DNA of 64,000 nt from JAEUKA01 sp035328405 (lineage in GTDB: Bacteria > Myxococcota_A > Polyangia > Palsa-1104 > JAEUJZ01): assembly GCA_035328405.1 (NCBI GenBank), contig DAOLIT010000022.1:8683-72682 (forward strand), in the 5' to 3' direction. Below the pieces are notes generated by a model that saw nothing but the letters and a program-made list of their open reading frames with translations, was not told where the DNA came from and ran no database searches. Every line of letters begins with the position of its first letter. The stretch's first letter is position 1. A program made the position numbers and the translations under genes. Positions 1 to 9,909 of this stretch are shown in pieces.

Positions 1-737
1 CTTGCGGCCACATCCATCGCGATTCCCACGTCGGAACCGGCTTTGTAGCCCGCTTTTTCGATCGCGGTCATGAGCGCGGCCAGCGCGGCCTCATTCTGGG
101 GCAAAGCCGGTGCAAAACCGCCCTCGTCACCGACCGAAGTCGCCATGCCTTGCGCTTTGAGCACTTCTTTCAGTTGATGAAAAATCTCGGCACCCGCGCG
201 CAAAGCCTCGGGGAACGACGGCGCGCCATACGGCACGACCATGAATTCCTGCACGTCGAGGCCGCTGTCCGCGTGCGCCCCTCCGTTGATCAAATTCAGA
301 AGCGGCACTGGCAAAAGACGTGCGCCGATGCCGCCCAAATATCGATACAGCGGCAATTCGTGCGCACACGCCGCCGCTCGTGCCGCCGCCAAAGACACGG
401 CCAAAAGTGCATTGGCTCCAAGCCGCGCTTTGTTCGGTGTCCCATCCAGTTCCAGAAGCGCCGCATCCAGCGCACCTTGGTTTACAACGTCTCTGCCGAG
501 CACCGCTGGTTCGATGATTTCGACGATGTTTTGCAGCGCACGTCGCACGCCTTTTCCCAGATAGCGATTCGGTTCTCCGTCCCGAAGTTCCAGTGCCTCA
601 TGTGTGCCCGTCGAGGCTCCAGAAGGAACCGCAGCCCTTCCTTTCGCGCCTCCCGAAAGAGCGATTTCGACTTCAACCGTTGGATTGCCGCGCGAATCCA
701 GAATTTCGCGAGAAAGGACTTGGGTGATTTCCGTCAT
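1..737 (-). CDS. eno: Enolase, N-terminal ~245 residues (partial)
   Basis: Enolase converts 2-phosphoglycerate to phosphoenolpyruvate in glycolysis. Reading the minus strand from the ATG at 737-735 gives MTEITQVLSREILDSRGNP, the typical enolase start, then VPSGASTGTHEALELRDG, NGGAHADSGLDVQEFM and the GDEGGFAP loop that carries a catalytic Glu. A good ribosome site (AAAAGGAG) precedes the start. The gene runs off the left edge, so the C-terminal barrel with the remaining metal ligands is not visible. It diverges from the chemoreceptor gene at 941, and the 200 bases between them should hold both promoters. Family assignment is very secure. Confidence 0.96.
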   Translation of the reverse strand, partial: MTEITQVLSREILDSRGNPTVEVEIALSGGAKGRAAVPSGASTGTHEALELRDGEPNRYLGKGVRRALQNIVEIIEPAVLGRDVVNQGALDAALLELDGTPNKARLGANALLAVSLAAARAAACAHELPLYRYLGGIGARLLPVPLLNLINGGAHADSGLDVQEFMVVPYGAPSFPEALRAGAEIFHQLKEVLKAQGMATSVGDEGGFAPALPQNEAALAALMTAIEKAGYKAGSDVGIAMDVAA

Positions 738-940
738 GAGGTCTCCTTTTGGCTTTTTTGGGGCCTTTACCGACGGCAGCATCTTATGACTTCATCGGGC
801 TTTCAACCAGCACAAACCGCCTTCACAAACCCGCTGCACAAATCAAAACCGGGAGTCCGACCACAAACACACCTACCCGGCTCGCTTGGCTCAAAACCAA
901 AGACGGTTTTCCCGTGTTGTTTCGCGGTAAACTGGATGCG

Positions 941-2629
941 ATGAACCATATTGTTCGAGGACGACTGCTCCTCAACGTCACGCTAGCGGCTTTGCTGCTG
1001 GGGCTGCTTTTCATCGTTTCAAAAGACGCGCAAAGCGTCGCATGGCCGGTTTCCGCAGTGGTGTTGGTGTTGATTGGGGTTCAAACCGCGCTTCAGGTTC
1101 GGACGAGCGCGCAAGTGGCGGAGCTGAGGCAAGCCCTGAATCGCGTCGTCGGTGGGGAATTGGAGGAGCCGGTGCCGCTCGGTGCTGACGAACCGCTCGG
1201 TTCCATGGCGGAACTTTTGGAGCGTCTGCGCAAGCAGCTTTTTCAACGCCAGCAAGAGTTTTCCAGGCAAATCACAAGCCAGAGCAAAACCAGTTCCGAC
1301 TTGGGGAGCGTGCTGTCTGATTTGCGCAACACGATCAGCCAGCAAATGCACGCATTGGAAGAAACCGGCGCGTCGCTGCATGAGATGACCACATCGGCGA
1401 AGCAAATCGCCCAATCCGTCGAGACGCTGGCCCGAGGCGCGGAAGAATCGAGTTCGTCGATCCTCGAGATGGCCGCCTCGAACGATGAGGTCGCCGAAAA
1501 CATGGTGAATCTCGCCGGTGCCGTGCAGGAATCGGCCACGTCTATCGAGGAAATGACGTATTCGATTCGCGAAGTCGCGAAGAATGTCGAAGCACTTTCC
1601 GCGACGGCAGAAGAAACCAGTTCGTCGATGAACGAAATGGACATTTCGATTCGTCAAGTCGAAAACAACGCAAACGAAACGGCTCGTTTGTCAGAAGAAG
1701 TCAGCCGTGCCGCCGGTTTGGGCGCGCAAGCCATCACGTCCACCATCGACGGAATGAACAAGATCAAGGGTTATTCGGAAGGCACCGTTCGCGTCATCGC
1801 GCGGCTTGGAGACAAGATCGGGGAAATCGACAAAATCCTGCGCATCATCGACGACGTGGCCGAGCAAACGAACTTGCTTGCGTTGAATGCGGCCATCATC
1901 GCGGCGCAGGCCGGCGAACACGGGAAAGGCTTTGCCGTCGTCGCAGACGAAATCAAAGATTTGGCCGAGCGGTCGTCGGCCAGCACGAAAGACATCGGCG
2001 AACTCATCAAGAGTGTTCAGGCTGAATCTCGAAATGCGATCGATGCCGTCGAGCGTGGCGCAAAAGCGGTCGATGACGGTGTAAAAGTCAGTCACCAGGC
2101 CGAAGAAGCTCTGCGGAAAATTCTTGAGGCTGCCGAGCGTGCGACGCAAATGGTTCGCGACATCGCTCGGGCCACCGTTGAACAGGCGCGAGGAAGCAAG
2201 CAAGTCACCGATGCGATCGGTTCGATCGCGGAAACGGTGCAGCAAATTGCGACGGCCACCAGCGAACAAGCGCGGGGTTCGGAACAAATCCTCAAAGCCG
2301 CCGAGCGCATGAAGAACATCACGAAACACGTCGAACGCTCGTCGCAGGAACAAACGCGAGGGAGCAAACAGATCACGCGCTCGATCGAATCGATCAGCGA
2401 AATGGTTTCGCACCTTCACTCGGCACAGCGAGAGCAAACGAAGGGCGGCGACCAAATTCTGCAATCCATCGAGTCTTTGCGGGAGCTGGCTCGCGCGCAA
2501 GAAACACGTCTGGCCGAATTTCACCGCTCGATCGAAGTCATTTCGCGAACAGCCGAGTCGCTGACTTCGCTCGTCATTGCTCGAATGCGCGTGACTTCCC
2601 CGGTCGAGGACGAAGCCGAAGCGGTCTAA
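941..2629 (+). CDS. Methyl-accepting chemotaxis protein without a periplasmic sensor domain
   Basis: 562 residues. Two hydrophobic segments (about 8-25 and 33-50) are separated by only a few residues, so there is no sizeable ligand domain outside the membrane. A HAMP-like stretch and a long coiled-coil signalling domain follow. The hairpin tip reads EQTNLLALNAAIIAAQAGE (308-326), which identifies the MCP kinase-control domain. I chose the ATG at 941 because the hydrophobic hairpin starts directly after it; upstream in-frame codons overlap the eno promoter region. There is no clear Shine-Dalgarno, but a TAAACT box at 928-933 lies 7 bases before the ATG. It probably senses membrane or cytoplasmic state, or couples to a dedicated pathway; no che genes lie nearby. 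Residues I320 and Q323 replace the usual Glu and Arg of the trimer contact. Confidence 0.9.
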   Translation: MNHIVRGRLLLNVTLAALLLGLLFIVSKDAQSVAWPVSAVVLVLIGVQTALQVRTSAQVAELRQALNRVVGGELEEPVPLGADEPLGSMAELLERLRKQLFQRQQEFSRQITSQSKTSSDLGSVLSDLRNTISQQMHALEETGASLHEMTTSAKQIAQSVETLARGAEESSSSILEMAASNDEVAENMVNLAGAVQESATSIEEMTYSIREVAKNVEALSATAEETSSSMNEMDISIRQVENNANETARLSEEVSRAAGLGAQAITSTIDGMNKIKGYSEGTVRVIARLGDKIGEIDKILRIIDDVAEQTNLLALNAAIIAAQAGEHGKGFAVVADEIKDLAERSSASTKDIGELIKSVQAESRNAIDAVERGAKAVDDGVKVSHQAEEALRKILEAAERATQMVRDIARATVEQARGSKQVTDAIGSIAETVQQIATATSEQARGSEQILKAAERMKNITKHVERSSQEQTRGSKQITRSIESISEMVSHLHSAQREQTKGGDQILQSIESLRELARAQETRLAEFHRSIEVISRTAESLTSLVIARMRVTSPVEDEAEAV

Positions 2630-2658
2630 GTTCGCGTCTGCCCGATTCCGGGCAAAAA

Positions 2659-4899
2659 ATGGCACAATGTCGCCCGGACATGAAGGCCGTTTTGCCACCT
2701 CCAAAACCACAGGATGAGACGAACGCGCGGACCGCACCGGTCGTTTCGCGTGCGAGGTGGGCGAATGAAACCCATGGAAGCGAGCTGTCGCGTTACGTCG
2801 GTTTGTTGTGGGAACGTCGGCTGGCCCTGGTTTTGATGCTGATGTTGTGGCCGACGGTGGCCTGGTTTTGGGTGAAGTCCCAACCGCAGGTCTACGAAAC
2901 GAAGTCGAGCATTCTCGTCGAGGCAAGCGTTCCTCAGGTGTTTGGCAGCGCCGTGCAGGATGCACTCGACCCGACTCCGGCGAATTTCTACATGATGCAG
3001 GATTTTTTGCAGACGAGTCGCAAGGTGCTGACGTCGGATTCGTTGGCTCGACGAGTGGCGACACGGTTGCAAATGACCACGGCGGGGGATTTTTTTCCCG
3101 ACGGGAGAGTGAGTCAATCCGTCGAAGAAGTAGGCGAAACGCTCCTCAACTATTTCACGGCGGATGTGGTGGCTGAGACGCGCGTCCTGCTCGTGACGGC
3201 GCGTCACACGAATCCCGACTGGGCAAAAAAGATTGCCGACGCGGTTGCCGATGAATTTGTTGCCGATTCAGAAAAAGCACGCGAGACGCTGAACCAACGC
3301 ACGAGCGACCAACTTGCCGACGAGCTAGACCGGCTTCGCAAATCGCTGCATGAAGCGGAACTTGCGCTCTACGAGTACAAAAGCAAACACGATTTGCTGA
3401 CGGTGAGCATGGAAGACCGCACCAATCAAGTCGCGCGGCAAATCGACAAGTTCACCGACGCGCTGACCGAGGTCAAGCTGCGCAGACTTCAGCGGCAAAG
3501 CCAACTGACGGAATTGCGAAAATTGAAAGAACTGGATGCGCTGCATGTGCCGGTGCTCGGCGGAGACATGCCCCAGATTTTGGGTGATTTGCGGCGGAGT
3601 TACATCGAAGAACAGCGACGGCTCGCGGAACTGAAAACGCGGTATCAGGACGGGCACCCGCAGGTGCAGCAGCAAGTCTCGAAAGTCGAGCAGATTTTGC
3701 GTGAGCTGACACGGGAAGTGGAAGTTGCACTGTCCGCGTCGCAGATTCGATACAACGAAGCCTCGTCAGACGAACAAAAAGTGCTCACGGAATTTCAGCT
3801 CGTGAAGCAAGAGGGGATGCGGCTGTCCCGTCTGGAAATCGAGTACAACAAACTCAAACGCGACGCCGACAGTTTTCAGAAGCAATACAACCTGATTTTG
3901 AATCGCAGCAAAGAGAGCGGGATGATTGGTCGCTTTCGTCTGTCGAAAATCAGGGTTTTGGATTACGCGAGAAAGCCGAAAGTGCCGGTCAGCCCGAGGG
4001 TGCGTGTCATTTTGGCGCTGTCGGTGGTGTTCGCGCTGCTGCTCGGGGTGGTATTGGCGCTTTTGCTGGATGTGTTGGATCGGACGGTCAAAGCGCCGCA
4101 GGATCTCGAGACGCTGCTCGGCGTGCCGTTGCTCGGCGTCGTGCCCAGTTTTTCGACAAATCTACGCGGCGAAAACAAGGCGCGCCCGCCCGATTTGTAC
4201 GTCGCATATCATCCGCGCTCGACGGTGGCCGAGGCGTGTCGTGCGATTCGCACCAACCTGACGTTTGCCGGTGCAGACCAAAAACTGAAGACCCTTTTGC
4301 TGACATCTTCGCTGCCGAAAGAGGGAAAAACGCTCTGCTGCGTCAGTTTGGGGACGGTACTTGCGAAGTTGGGCGCGAAAACGCTGATTGTGGATTGCGA
4401 TTTGCGACGGCCCAGGATTGCGCGTGCGTTTGGTTTGAGCGCGACGGTGGGTTTGACGAACGTGCTCGTCGGTGAAAATACCCTGGATGAGGTGATTCGG
4501 TCCTCGGATGTGGAAAATCTCTCGGTGTTGCCTGCGGGCCCGACGCCGCCGAATCCTGCTGAATTGCTCAATGGTCGCCATTTCCGAGAGTTGCTCAAGA
4601 CGGTGAGCGAGCGTTTTGACCATGTGCTGATTGATTCGCCTCCGGCGGTGCCCGTCACGGACCCCGCGATTTTGGCGACGCTCGTCGATGGTGTCGTGTT
4701 GATTGTCCGGCACGCACAAACGCCAAAAGAGGCCGCGATTCGTGCGACGCAACACATGCTTGATGTCGGGGGGCGGATCGTGGGTGTGGTGCTCAACGCG
4801 ATGGATGTCAGCGGGAAAAACTACCGCTCGTATTACGGACACTACGCCGAGTACAAAACCGACGAGCCGAATGCGCCAGGGGACGGAAAAAAAGACTGA
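2659..4899 (+). CDS. Polysaccharide co-polymerase fused to tyrosine autokinase (Wzc/BY-kinase type)
   Basis: 746 residues. A Wzz chain-length domain is flanked by membrane segments at about 55-73 and 448-473, with a long periplasmic coiled-coil region between. A cytoplasmic bacterial tyrosine kinase domain follows. Walker A is SSLPKEGKT (550-558), Walker A' is LIVDCDLRRP and Walker B is VLIDSPP. The C-terminus carries a tyrosine cluster at Y722, Y725, Y726, Y729 and Y732, the expected autophosphorylation tail. Such proteins control polymerisation and export of capsule or exopolysaccharide. No glycosyltransferases, Wza or Wzy genes are visible nearby, so the partner locus must lie elsewhere. 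The start could also be the ATG at 2680; neither has a convincing ribosome site. Confidence 0.92.
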   Translation: MAQCRPDMKAVLPPPKPQDETNARTAPVVSRARWANETHGSELSRYVGLLWERRLALVLMLMLWPTVAWFWVKSQPQVYETKSSILVEASVPQVFGSAVQDALDPTPANFYMMQDFLQTSRKVLTSDSLARRVATRLQMTTAGDFFPDGRVSQSVEEVGETLLNYFTADVVAETRVLLVTARHTNPDWAKKIADAVADEFVADSEKARETLNQRTSDQLADELDRLRKSLHEAELALYEYKSKHDLLTVSMEDRTNQVARQIDKFTDALTEVKLRRLQRQSQLTELRKLKELDALHVPVLGGDMPQILGDLRRSYIEEQRRLAELKTRYQDGHPQVQQQVSKVEQILRELTREVEVALSASQIRYNEASSDEQKVLTEFQLVKQEGMRLSRLEIEYNKLKRDADSFQKQYNLILNRSKESGMIGRFRLSKIRVLDYARKPKVPVSPRVRVILALSVVFALLLGVVLALLLDVLDRTVKAPQDLETLLGVPLLGVVPSFSTNLRGENKARPPDLYVAYHPRSTVAEACRAIRTNLTFAGADQKLKTLLLTSSLPKEGKTLCCVSLGTVLAKLGAKTLIVDCDLRRPRIARAFGLSATVGLTNVLVGENTLDEVIRSSDVENLSVLPAGPTPPNPAELLNGRHFRELLKTVSERFDHVLIDSPPAVPVTDPAILATLVDGVVLIVRHAQTPKEAAIRATQHMLDVGGRIVGVVLNAMDVSGKNYRSYYGHYAEYKTDEPNAPGDGKKD

Positions 4900-4985
4900 T
4901 TTTCCCAAGGTCGGGCTGGTCGGTAAAATCGTCGCACAGTGTTTTTTGAGGTGGTTGTGAGACGACAAACCAGAAGGAGCCGTCT

Positions 4986-7079
4986 GTGAGCACAAAGAAA
5001 AAAGCGACCTCGAAAGCCGTACCGACGGGGACGACCGAAAGTCTGTTTTCTGATGCGGGAAGTCGTGACGAATACTTGGCGCTGGTCGCGGAACTTTTGG
5101 AGCATGACCGACGGTATTACGTCGATAACGACCCGAGCATTGCCGATGTGGAATACGACCAAAAAAAGAAAAGGCTCGAGGGGCTAGAAGCCGCGCATCC
5201 CGATTGGGTCGTGGCGCATTCTCCGTCGCGGAGAGTGGGCCACACGCCGCTTTCAAGTTTCGCCAAGGTGGAACGGTCCGTCGCAATGCTGTCGCTCGAC
5301 AACACGTATTCGGCAGAGGATCTGAGCGAATTTTTTGGGCGCGTAAAAAAAGGTCTGCTGAATGCGTCGGACAAACGCACGGTCGAGCTTGTGATCGAAC
5401 CGAAAATCGATGGCATCGGAATTGAACTTACGTACAAATCCGGGGTGTTTTCCCTTGGGGCAACGCGAGGGGATGGTTTGATCGGCGAGGACGTGACGCA
5501 AAATCTGCGCACCGTGAAAAATCTGCCGATGCTGCTCAAGGACAAGGTGGATGTGCAGGTGCGGGGTGAAGTGTTCATGCGGCGCGATGGCTTCGAGAAG
5601 TTGAATGCCGAGCGTTTGGCAGCCGGGGAAGAGCCGTTCAAAAATCCACGGAACGCGGCCGGCGGGACGCTGAAGTTGCTCGATTCGCGGGTGGTGGCAC
5701 AAAGACCCCTTCGTGTGTTGGTGTACGAGGTTGTAGGTGAAGTGCCGGGTCTTGTGACGCACAGCGGTTTGCTTGCGCACCTTCGGAAATTGGGGTTGCC
5801 GGTCTATCCCGATACGCAGACGGTGACGAATTTGGAGGCGCTGCTCGCCGAGGTGCAAAAGTGGCAAGACAAGCGGGCGACTTTGCCGTTTGACGTGGAT
5901 GGCTTGGTGCTGAAAGTAAATGATCTTTCACAACGCGAGTCGCTGGGTTTTACGGCTCGGGCACCCAGGTGGGCGATTGCATACAAATTTCCGGCTCAAC
6001 AGGCGACGACCAAGTTGCTCGGTGTGGAGTTGGGTGTGGGACGCACGGGCGTGGTGACTCCGGTGGCCGTTTTGGCACCGATCGAGCTGGCCGGAACGAC
6101 GGTCTCGCGGGCGTCGATGCACAACTGGGATCAGATCGGGCGTCTCGGTGTGAAAATCGGGGATTTTGTTTTGGTGGAAAAAGCGGGTGAGATCATTCCG
6201 CAGATCGTCGCGGTTGTGAAAGAACGCCGCGCGGGACGAGAGGCGGAACTGAGGCCGATTCCGCCGCCGACGGCCTGTCCCGAATGCGGGGACGCGCTGC
6301 TGAAACGTGCCGGAGAGGTTGCGCTTCGTTGTCCGAACACGAGGCCATGTCCTCGGCAACTCCGCGAGGCGATTACGTTTTTTTGCAACCGTGACGCGAT
6401 GAACATGACGGGGTTGGGAGACAAGTTGGTGGAGTCTCTCGTTGCTGCGGGCCTGGTGAAAGATCTGGCGGATTTGTTCACGCTGACGCGAGTGCAGCTG
6501 CTATCGCTGCCTCGGCTCGGTGAGAAAAGCGCAGACAATGTGTTGGCAGCCGTGGCGACGGGAAAAAAGGAAGCGACGTTGTCGCGTTTTCTGACCGCGC
6601 TGGGGATTCCGGGCATCGGTTGGGTGTGGGCCCAAAATATCGCGGAGCAATACCAGACGCTCACGCGGCTCGTGGCTGAAAAGCCAGACGATGTGTATCG
6701 AAAACTTGTCGGAATCCACGGCTTTGGGGAAGAACGGGCCGGTGCGGTGCGCGACCATTTGGCCGACGCAAAAACGCAGGCGCTGTTGCGCAAATTCATG
6801 TCGGTGGGTTTGTCTCCGGCAGAGCCGGTCGCTGCGACGGGGCCGCTCTCGGGGAGAACGCTGTGCATTACGGGTACCCTATCCATGCCGCGCGGCGATT
6901 TTCAAAAACGAATAGAAGCGGCAGGAGGAAAATTTTCGTCGTCGGTCACGAAGAAAACGAGCTACTTGGTGATGGGGGCGGAACCGGGCGAAGACAAAAA
7001 ACATGCGGCAGAGAAAAACGGCGTGCCGATGGTCGATGAAACGGGTTTGGAAAAGCTGCTGCGCGGCGAAGTACCGTAG
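4986..7079 (+). CDS. ligA: NAD-dependent DNA ligase LigA
   Basis: 697 residues, slightly longer than the common ~670 because of an N-terminal extension of about 25 residues. It seals nicks in replication and repair using NAD+. The adenylation motif is EPKIDG with the nucleophile K140. The OB fold follows, then a Cys4 zinc finger (C431, C434, C449, C455), helix-hairpin-helix repeats, and a C-terminal BRCT domain from about residue 620. The start is the GTG at 4986, preceded by AGAAGGAG at good spacing. The gene stands alone; the next gene begins 85 bases downstream. Confidence 0.97.
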   Translation: MSTKKKATSKAVPTGTTESLFSDAGSRDEYLALVAELLEHDRRYYVDNDPSIADVEYDQKKKRLEGLEAAHPDWVVAHSPSRRVGHTPLSSFAKVERSVAMLSLDNTYSAEDLSEFFGRVKKGLLNASDKRTVELVIEPKIDGIGIELTYKSGVFSLGATRGDGLIGEDVTQNLRTVKNLPMLLKDKVDVQVRGEVFMRRDGFEKLNAERLAAGEEPFKNPRNAAGGTLKLLDSRVVAQRPLRVLVYEVVGEVPGLVTHSGLLAHLRKLGLPVYPDTQTVTNLEALLAEVQKWQDKRATLPFDVDGLVLKVNDLSQRESLGFTARAPRWAIAYKFPAQQATTKLLGVELGVGRTGVVTPVAVLAPIELAGTTVSRASMHNWDQIGRLGVKIGDFVLVEKAGEIIPQIVAVVKERRAGREAELRPIPPPTACPECGDALLKRAGEVALRCPNTRPCPRQLREAITFFCNRDAMNMTGLGDKLVESLVAAGLVKDLADLFTLTRVQLLSLPRLGEKSADNVLAAVATGKKEATLSRFLTALGIPGIGWVWAQNIAEQYQTLTRLVAEKPDDVYRKLVGIHGFGEERAGAVRDHLADAKTQALLRKFMSVGLSPAEPVAATGPLSGRTLCITGTLSMPRGDFQKRIEAAGGKFSSSVTKKTSYLVMGAEPGEDKKHAAEKNGVPMVDETGLEKLLRGEVP

Positions 7080-7164
7080 TGATATACGTCCGGCCACTTC
7101 CGCTCGGTGTGGTCCGTGACCATAATGAGCCAAGGATTTGACCCTCTCAGATGGAGAAATGACC

Positions 7165-7854
7165 ATGTCCACACTGTCCTTCTCGGAAAAATTGTTTGGT
7201 ACGACGGTTCTTGATGGCGACAGGGCGCTTTTGGCGAAAAAGACGTATGCGCTTTTGCTCGTCAGCGTGGCGATGGCTGGGCTCGGGGGCTACACCTGCG
7301 TAACGTCTCCGGCGATGATGAGTTTCTTCTTTCGACCGGTCGGCTGGATTGTGGCGCTCGTGTTGCTGAATGTGGTTCCGTACTTCGCCTTGTGGGCGTC
7401 GAGGCAAAATCCGGGTTTGGGAATCGTTGCGCTCGCAGCGGACGGGTTTGTTTCGGGGCTCGCGCTTGGGCCGTTGTTGGCTATCGCAGCCTATGTTTCC
7501 CCCGGAACCATACCGGCTGCCCTGGCAGTGACGGGCGGGGTGTTCGTTGCTGTGACGGCCTATGTGATGTTCTCAAAAGAGAAATTTTCGGCACCGGCAG
7601 GGCTTTTGACGGGGATGTTCTTCGCGCTCATCCTCGCGATGTTCGTCAATATGTTCATCCAAATGTCGGCGCTGGGTTTGGTCATCACGATTGGCATCGG
7701 CATTTTCGGCGTGGTGAGCTTGGTCTACGCCACGAGCGACGTGCTGAACAATCCCGACTATGACAACCCGGTTCAGGGCGCGCTGATGCTGTTTGCGGCG
7801 CTCTTCAACGTGTTTGTGACGGCGTTGCGTTTGCTGCTCCGCGCTCGGGATTGA
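7165..7854 (+). CDS. BAX inhibitor-1 / YccA family membrane protein
   Basis: 229 residues and about seven hydrophobic segments, ending in a short charged tail (RLLLRARD). The sequence VTAYVMFSKEKFS and the aspartate-bearing segment TSDVLNNPDYDNP near the last helices are typical of the BI-1/YccA (TMBIM) family. Bacterial members are inner-membrane proteins proposed to leak protons or calcium and to interact with the FtsH protease; no specific role can be read here. The ATG at 7165 has GGAG 8 bases upstream; the ATG at 7159 is too close to it. Confidence 0.85.
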   Translation: MSTLSFSEKLFGTTVLDGDRALLAKKTYALLLVSVAMAGLGGYTCVTSPAMMSFFFRPVGWIVALVLLNVVPYFALWASRQNPGLGIVALAADGFVSGLALGPLLAIAAYVSPGTIPAALAVTGGVFVAVTAYVMFSKEKFSAPAGLLTGMFFALILAMFVNMFIQMSALGLVITIGIGIFGVVSLVYATSDVLNNPDYDNPVQGALMLFAALFNVFVTALRLLLRARD

Positions 7855-7888
7855 CCGTCGAAAGGCCCGTAAGTTACCGTGTAACGTA

Positions 7889-9835
7889 ATGGGCTTCTAT
7901 CGTCTGCGCGTCGCTGGTTTGTCTCTTGGAATCGCACTTCTTTTGGGATGCAAGGGCAATCCGGGCCCCGGTCTCAAACTCCAACTCGCCGAATCTGCTG
8001 AACAGCACGCTTGCGTCAAGACGGACAACAGTGGTTTTCCGCTGAGCGCCGTTCTTCGCGGCGGAACAGTCCGGCTTTCGGTTCTGCAAAAACAAGAGGC
8101 CGGCTGGCAGTTTCAATGCGACATCAAAGCGACGCTGCCCGACGATCATCCAAGCATCAGTTTGGGAGCGACGGACCGCAGCCAATTCGCGTTTTTCGCT
8201 GAACTGTTTGACGGAAGCGGAAAGAGAGTGTTTACGGGGGCCGTGCAGGGAAAATCGTCGGCATCTGCCGACGGGAGCCCGGGGATTTTGCCGCTGTTCG
8301 AGGTCGGAAAGTGGTCTTGCCCAGCGTCGGCAATGGCTGCGCCAAGAGCGTTTCATTCGGCGACGAGCTTGCCTGGTGGCGAAGTGCTTCTCTTCGGTGG
8401 GGTCGAGCTGGGAATCATCGCCGGTCGGCCTGAGAGTATGGGGTTGACCGACACGATCGAGATTTATGATCCGTCGCGAGCGGTGTTTCAGACGGTGAAT
8501 GTTTCTGGAACACCCCCGCGGGCACGAGCCTTTCATCAAGTCGCGGTCCTGAGTTCGACAGACGCCACCATCAAACTGGTGGCATTCGGCGGGATTAGCG
8601 CACCACGCCGTCGAGAGGCACTTATCGTCGGTGGTGCCGGTTCAAGCACACCGCTTCGGCTGGCACCTTGTGGACCCGAAACAAAACCCGGAGGAGTCGA
8701 GTTTCTATCGCTGACGTATGCCTCCGGCGTCTGGACACTGACGAGTACATCTTCGTCGGAAACAGACGCGGCTGCGTTTGCGGGTGTGGGTGCATTGCCG
8801 CAGGGAGGTCTTGTGACTTCGGCGGGCGCGGTCGGCTTCTCGCCCCTGTCCCAGTGTTCGAGCAGTAGCTACTTGGACCTGCTCAAACCGTCAGCGTCCA
8901 CGATAGGAAAACAGGCGGTAGCTTGGTTTGGACCGTCGGGCGAAACCCGAACAGCGGCCTCCTTCCAGGTGGGCTTTTTGGCTCCGTCGCTGACGTTGCT
9001 TTCAAAAAACACGGCGATGGTCTTGGGTGGACAGTGGCTTAGCTCGACGGCAACGCCACCTCCGCTGACAGCACTTTTTTTGACGGGGCTTCCCGATGCA
9101 CCCGCAGCGCCTACCGCGACGGGTTTTGTTGCGCCAGGCGTTCCGAGAGCGTTTCACACGGCGACTCGACTTGGAAATGCACTGGAAACGGCACCGGCGT
9201 TTCCGACCGACGTACTTGTGACGGGCGGTTTCGAGATGACGGACACCAACACGTTGCAGCCAGGACAACCTTCCAGCATTGCGAGTGCGATTCGGCTCTA
9301 CACCTTGCAAAACACGACGAGTGCACCAACCGAGAAAGCGATTGCTGCATGGTCCTCGGGTTCGTGCGGCGCGACGGAAGACCACTATCGTGCAGCGACG
9401 TTTGAGGCCGCGACGGCAACAGCGTCGGGAAATCGAGTCGTCGTGACGGGCGGAAGTCCGAGTTTCGGAGGCGGCTGCAATGATTGCGAAGACGGTGATG
9501 CCAGCCTGTTGTGCACGACGAAACAGGCGGGGCTCTTTGTCGCTGGCGCGAATCAGCTTCAGAAGTTGCCGACGATGGCACTCGGTCGTTTGGGTCATCG
9601 GCAGACGCTTCTTCTGGATGGAAACATTCTGGTCACCGGCGGCTTGATTCGCAAAAGAGACGCGACCACTTCGGTTTGGTCTACGCAGGCGACGAATGAG
9701 GCGGAAGTATTCAACCCACGTTCAACGGACGTTTCAAACCCGGATTTGGATGATCCTGCGACACAGTCGTTTCCAGCTTCAGAACGGAACGGGCGCGTCG
9801 GCACAGACGCCCAAAAACCCTGTAGCGTCCTTTAG
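7889..9835 (+). CDS. Kelch-repeat-like secreted lipoprotein
   Basis: 648 residues. The N-terminus has a lipoprotein signal peptide with lipobox LLLGC, followed by KGNPGPG. The body has repeated blades of the kind seen in kelch/galactose-oxidase-like propellers: PRAFHSATSLPGGEVLLFGG, PRARAFHQVAVL, PRAFHTATRLGN, VLVTGGF, LGRLGHRQTLLLDGNILVTGG. A Cys cluster (GGGCNDCEDGDASLLC) may form disulfides. No catalytic copper-radical motif of galactose oxidase was seen, so a binding or structural role at the outer membrane is more likely than an enzyme. There is no clear Shine-Dalgarno; TACCGT at 7875-7880 lies 8 bases before the ATG. It is expressed alone. Confidence 0.8.
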   Translation: MGFYRLRVAGLSLGIALLLGCKGNPGPGLKLQLAESAEQHACVKTDNSGFPLSAVLRGGTVRLSVLQKQEAGWQFQCDIKATLPDDHPSISLGATDRSQFAFFAELFDGSGKRVFTGAVQGKSSASADGSPGILPLFEVGKWSCPASAMAAPRAFHSATSLPGGEVLLFGGVELGIIAGRPESMGLTDTIEIYDPSRAVFQTVNVSGTPPRARAFHQVAVLSSTDATIKLVAFGGISAPRRREALIVGGAGSSTPLRLAPCGPETKPGGVEFLSLTYASGVWTLTSTSSSETDAAAFAGVGALPQGGLVTSAGAVGFSPLSQCSSSSYLDLLKPSASTIGKQAVAWFGPSGETRTAASFQVGFLAPSLTLLSKNTAMVLGGQWLSSTATPPPLTALFLTGLPDAPAAPTATGFVAPGVPRAFHTATRLGNALETAPAFPTDVLVTGGFEMTDTNTLQPGQPSSIASAIRLYTLQNTTSAPTEKAIAAWSSGSCGATEDHYRAATFEAATATASGNRVVVTGGSPSFGGGCNDCEDGDASLLCTTKQAGLFVAGANQLQKLPTMALGRLGHRQTLLLDGNILVTGGLIRKRDATTSVWSTQATNEAEVFNPRSTDVSNPDLDDPATQSFPASERNGRVGTDAQKPCSVL

Positions 9836-9909
9836 CTAGCACTCGTCGGTTTTTCACAAAAGCCAAGGCTTGCTTTTTCCCGACGCCTTTTGATAGGCTG
9901 CGCGCCGGT

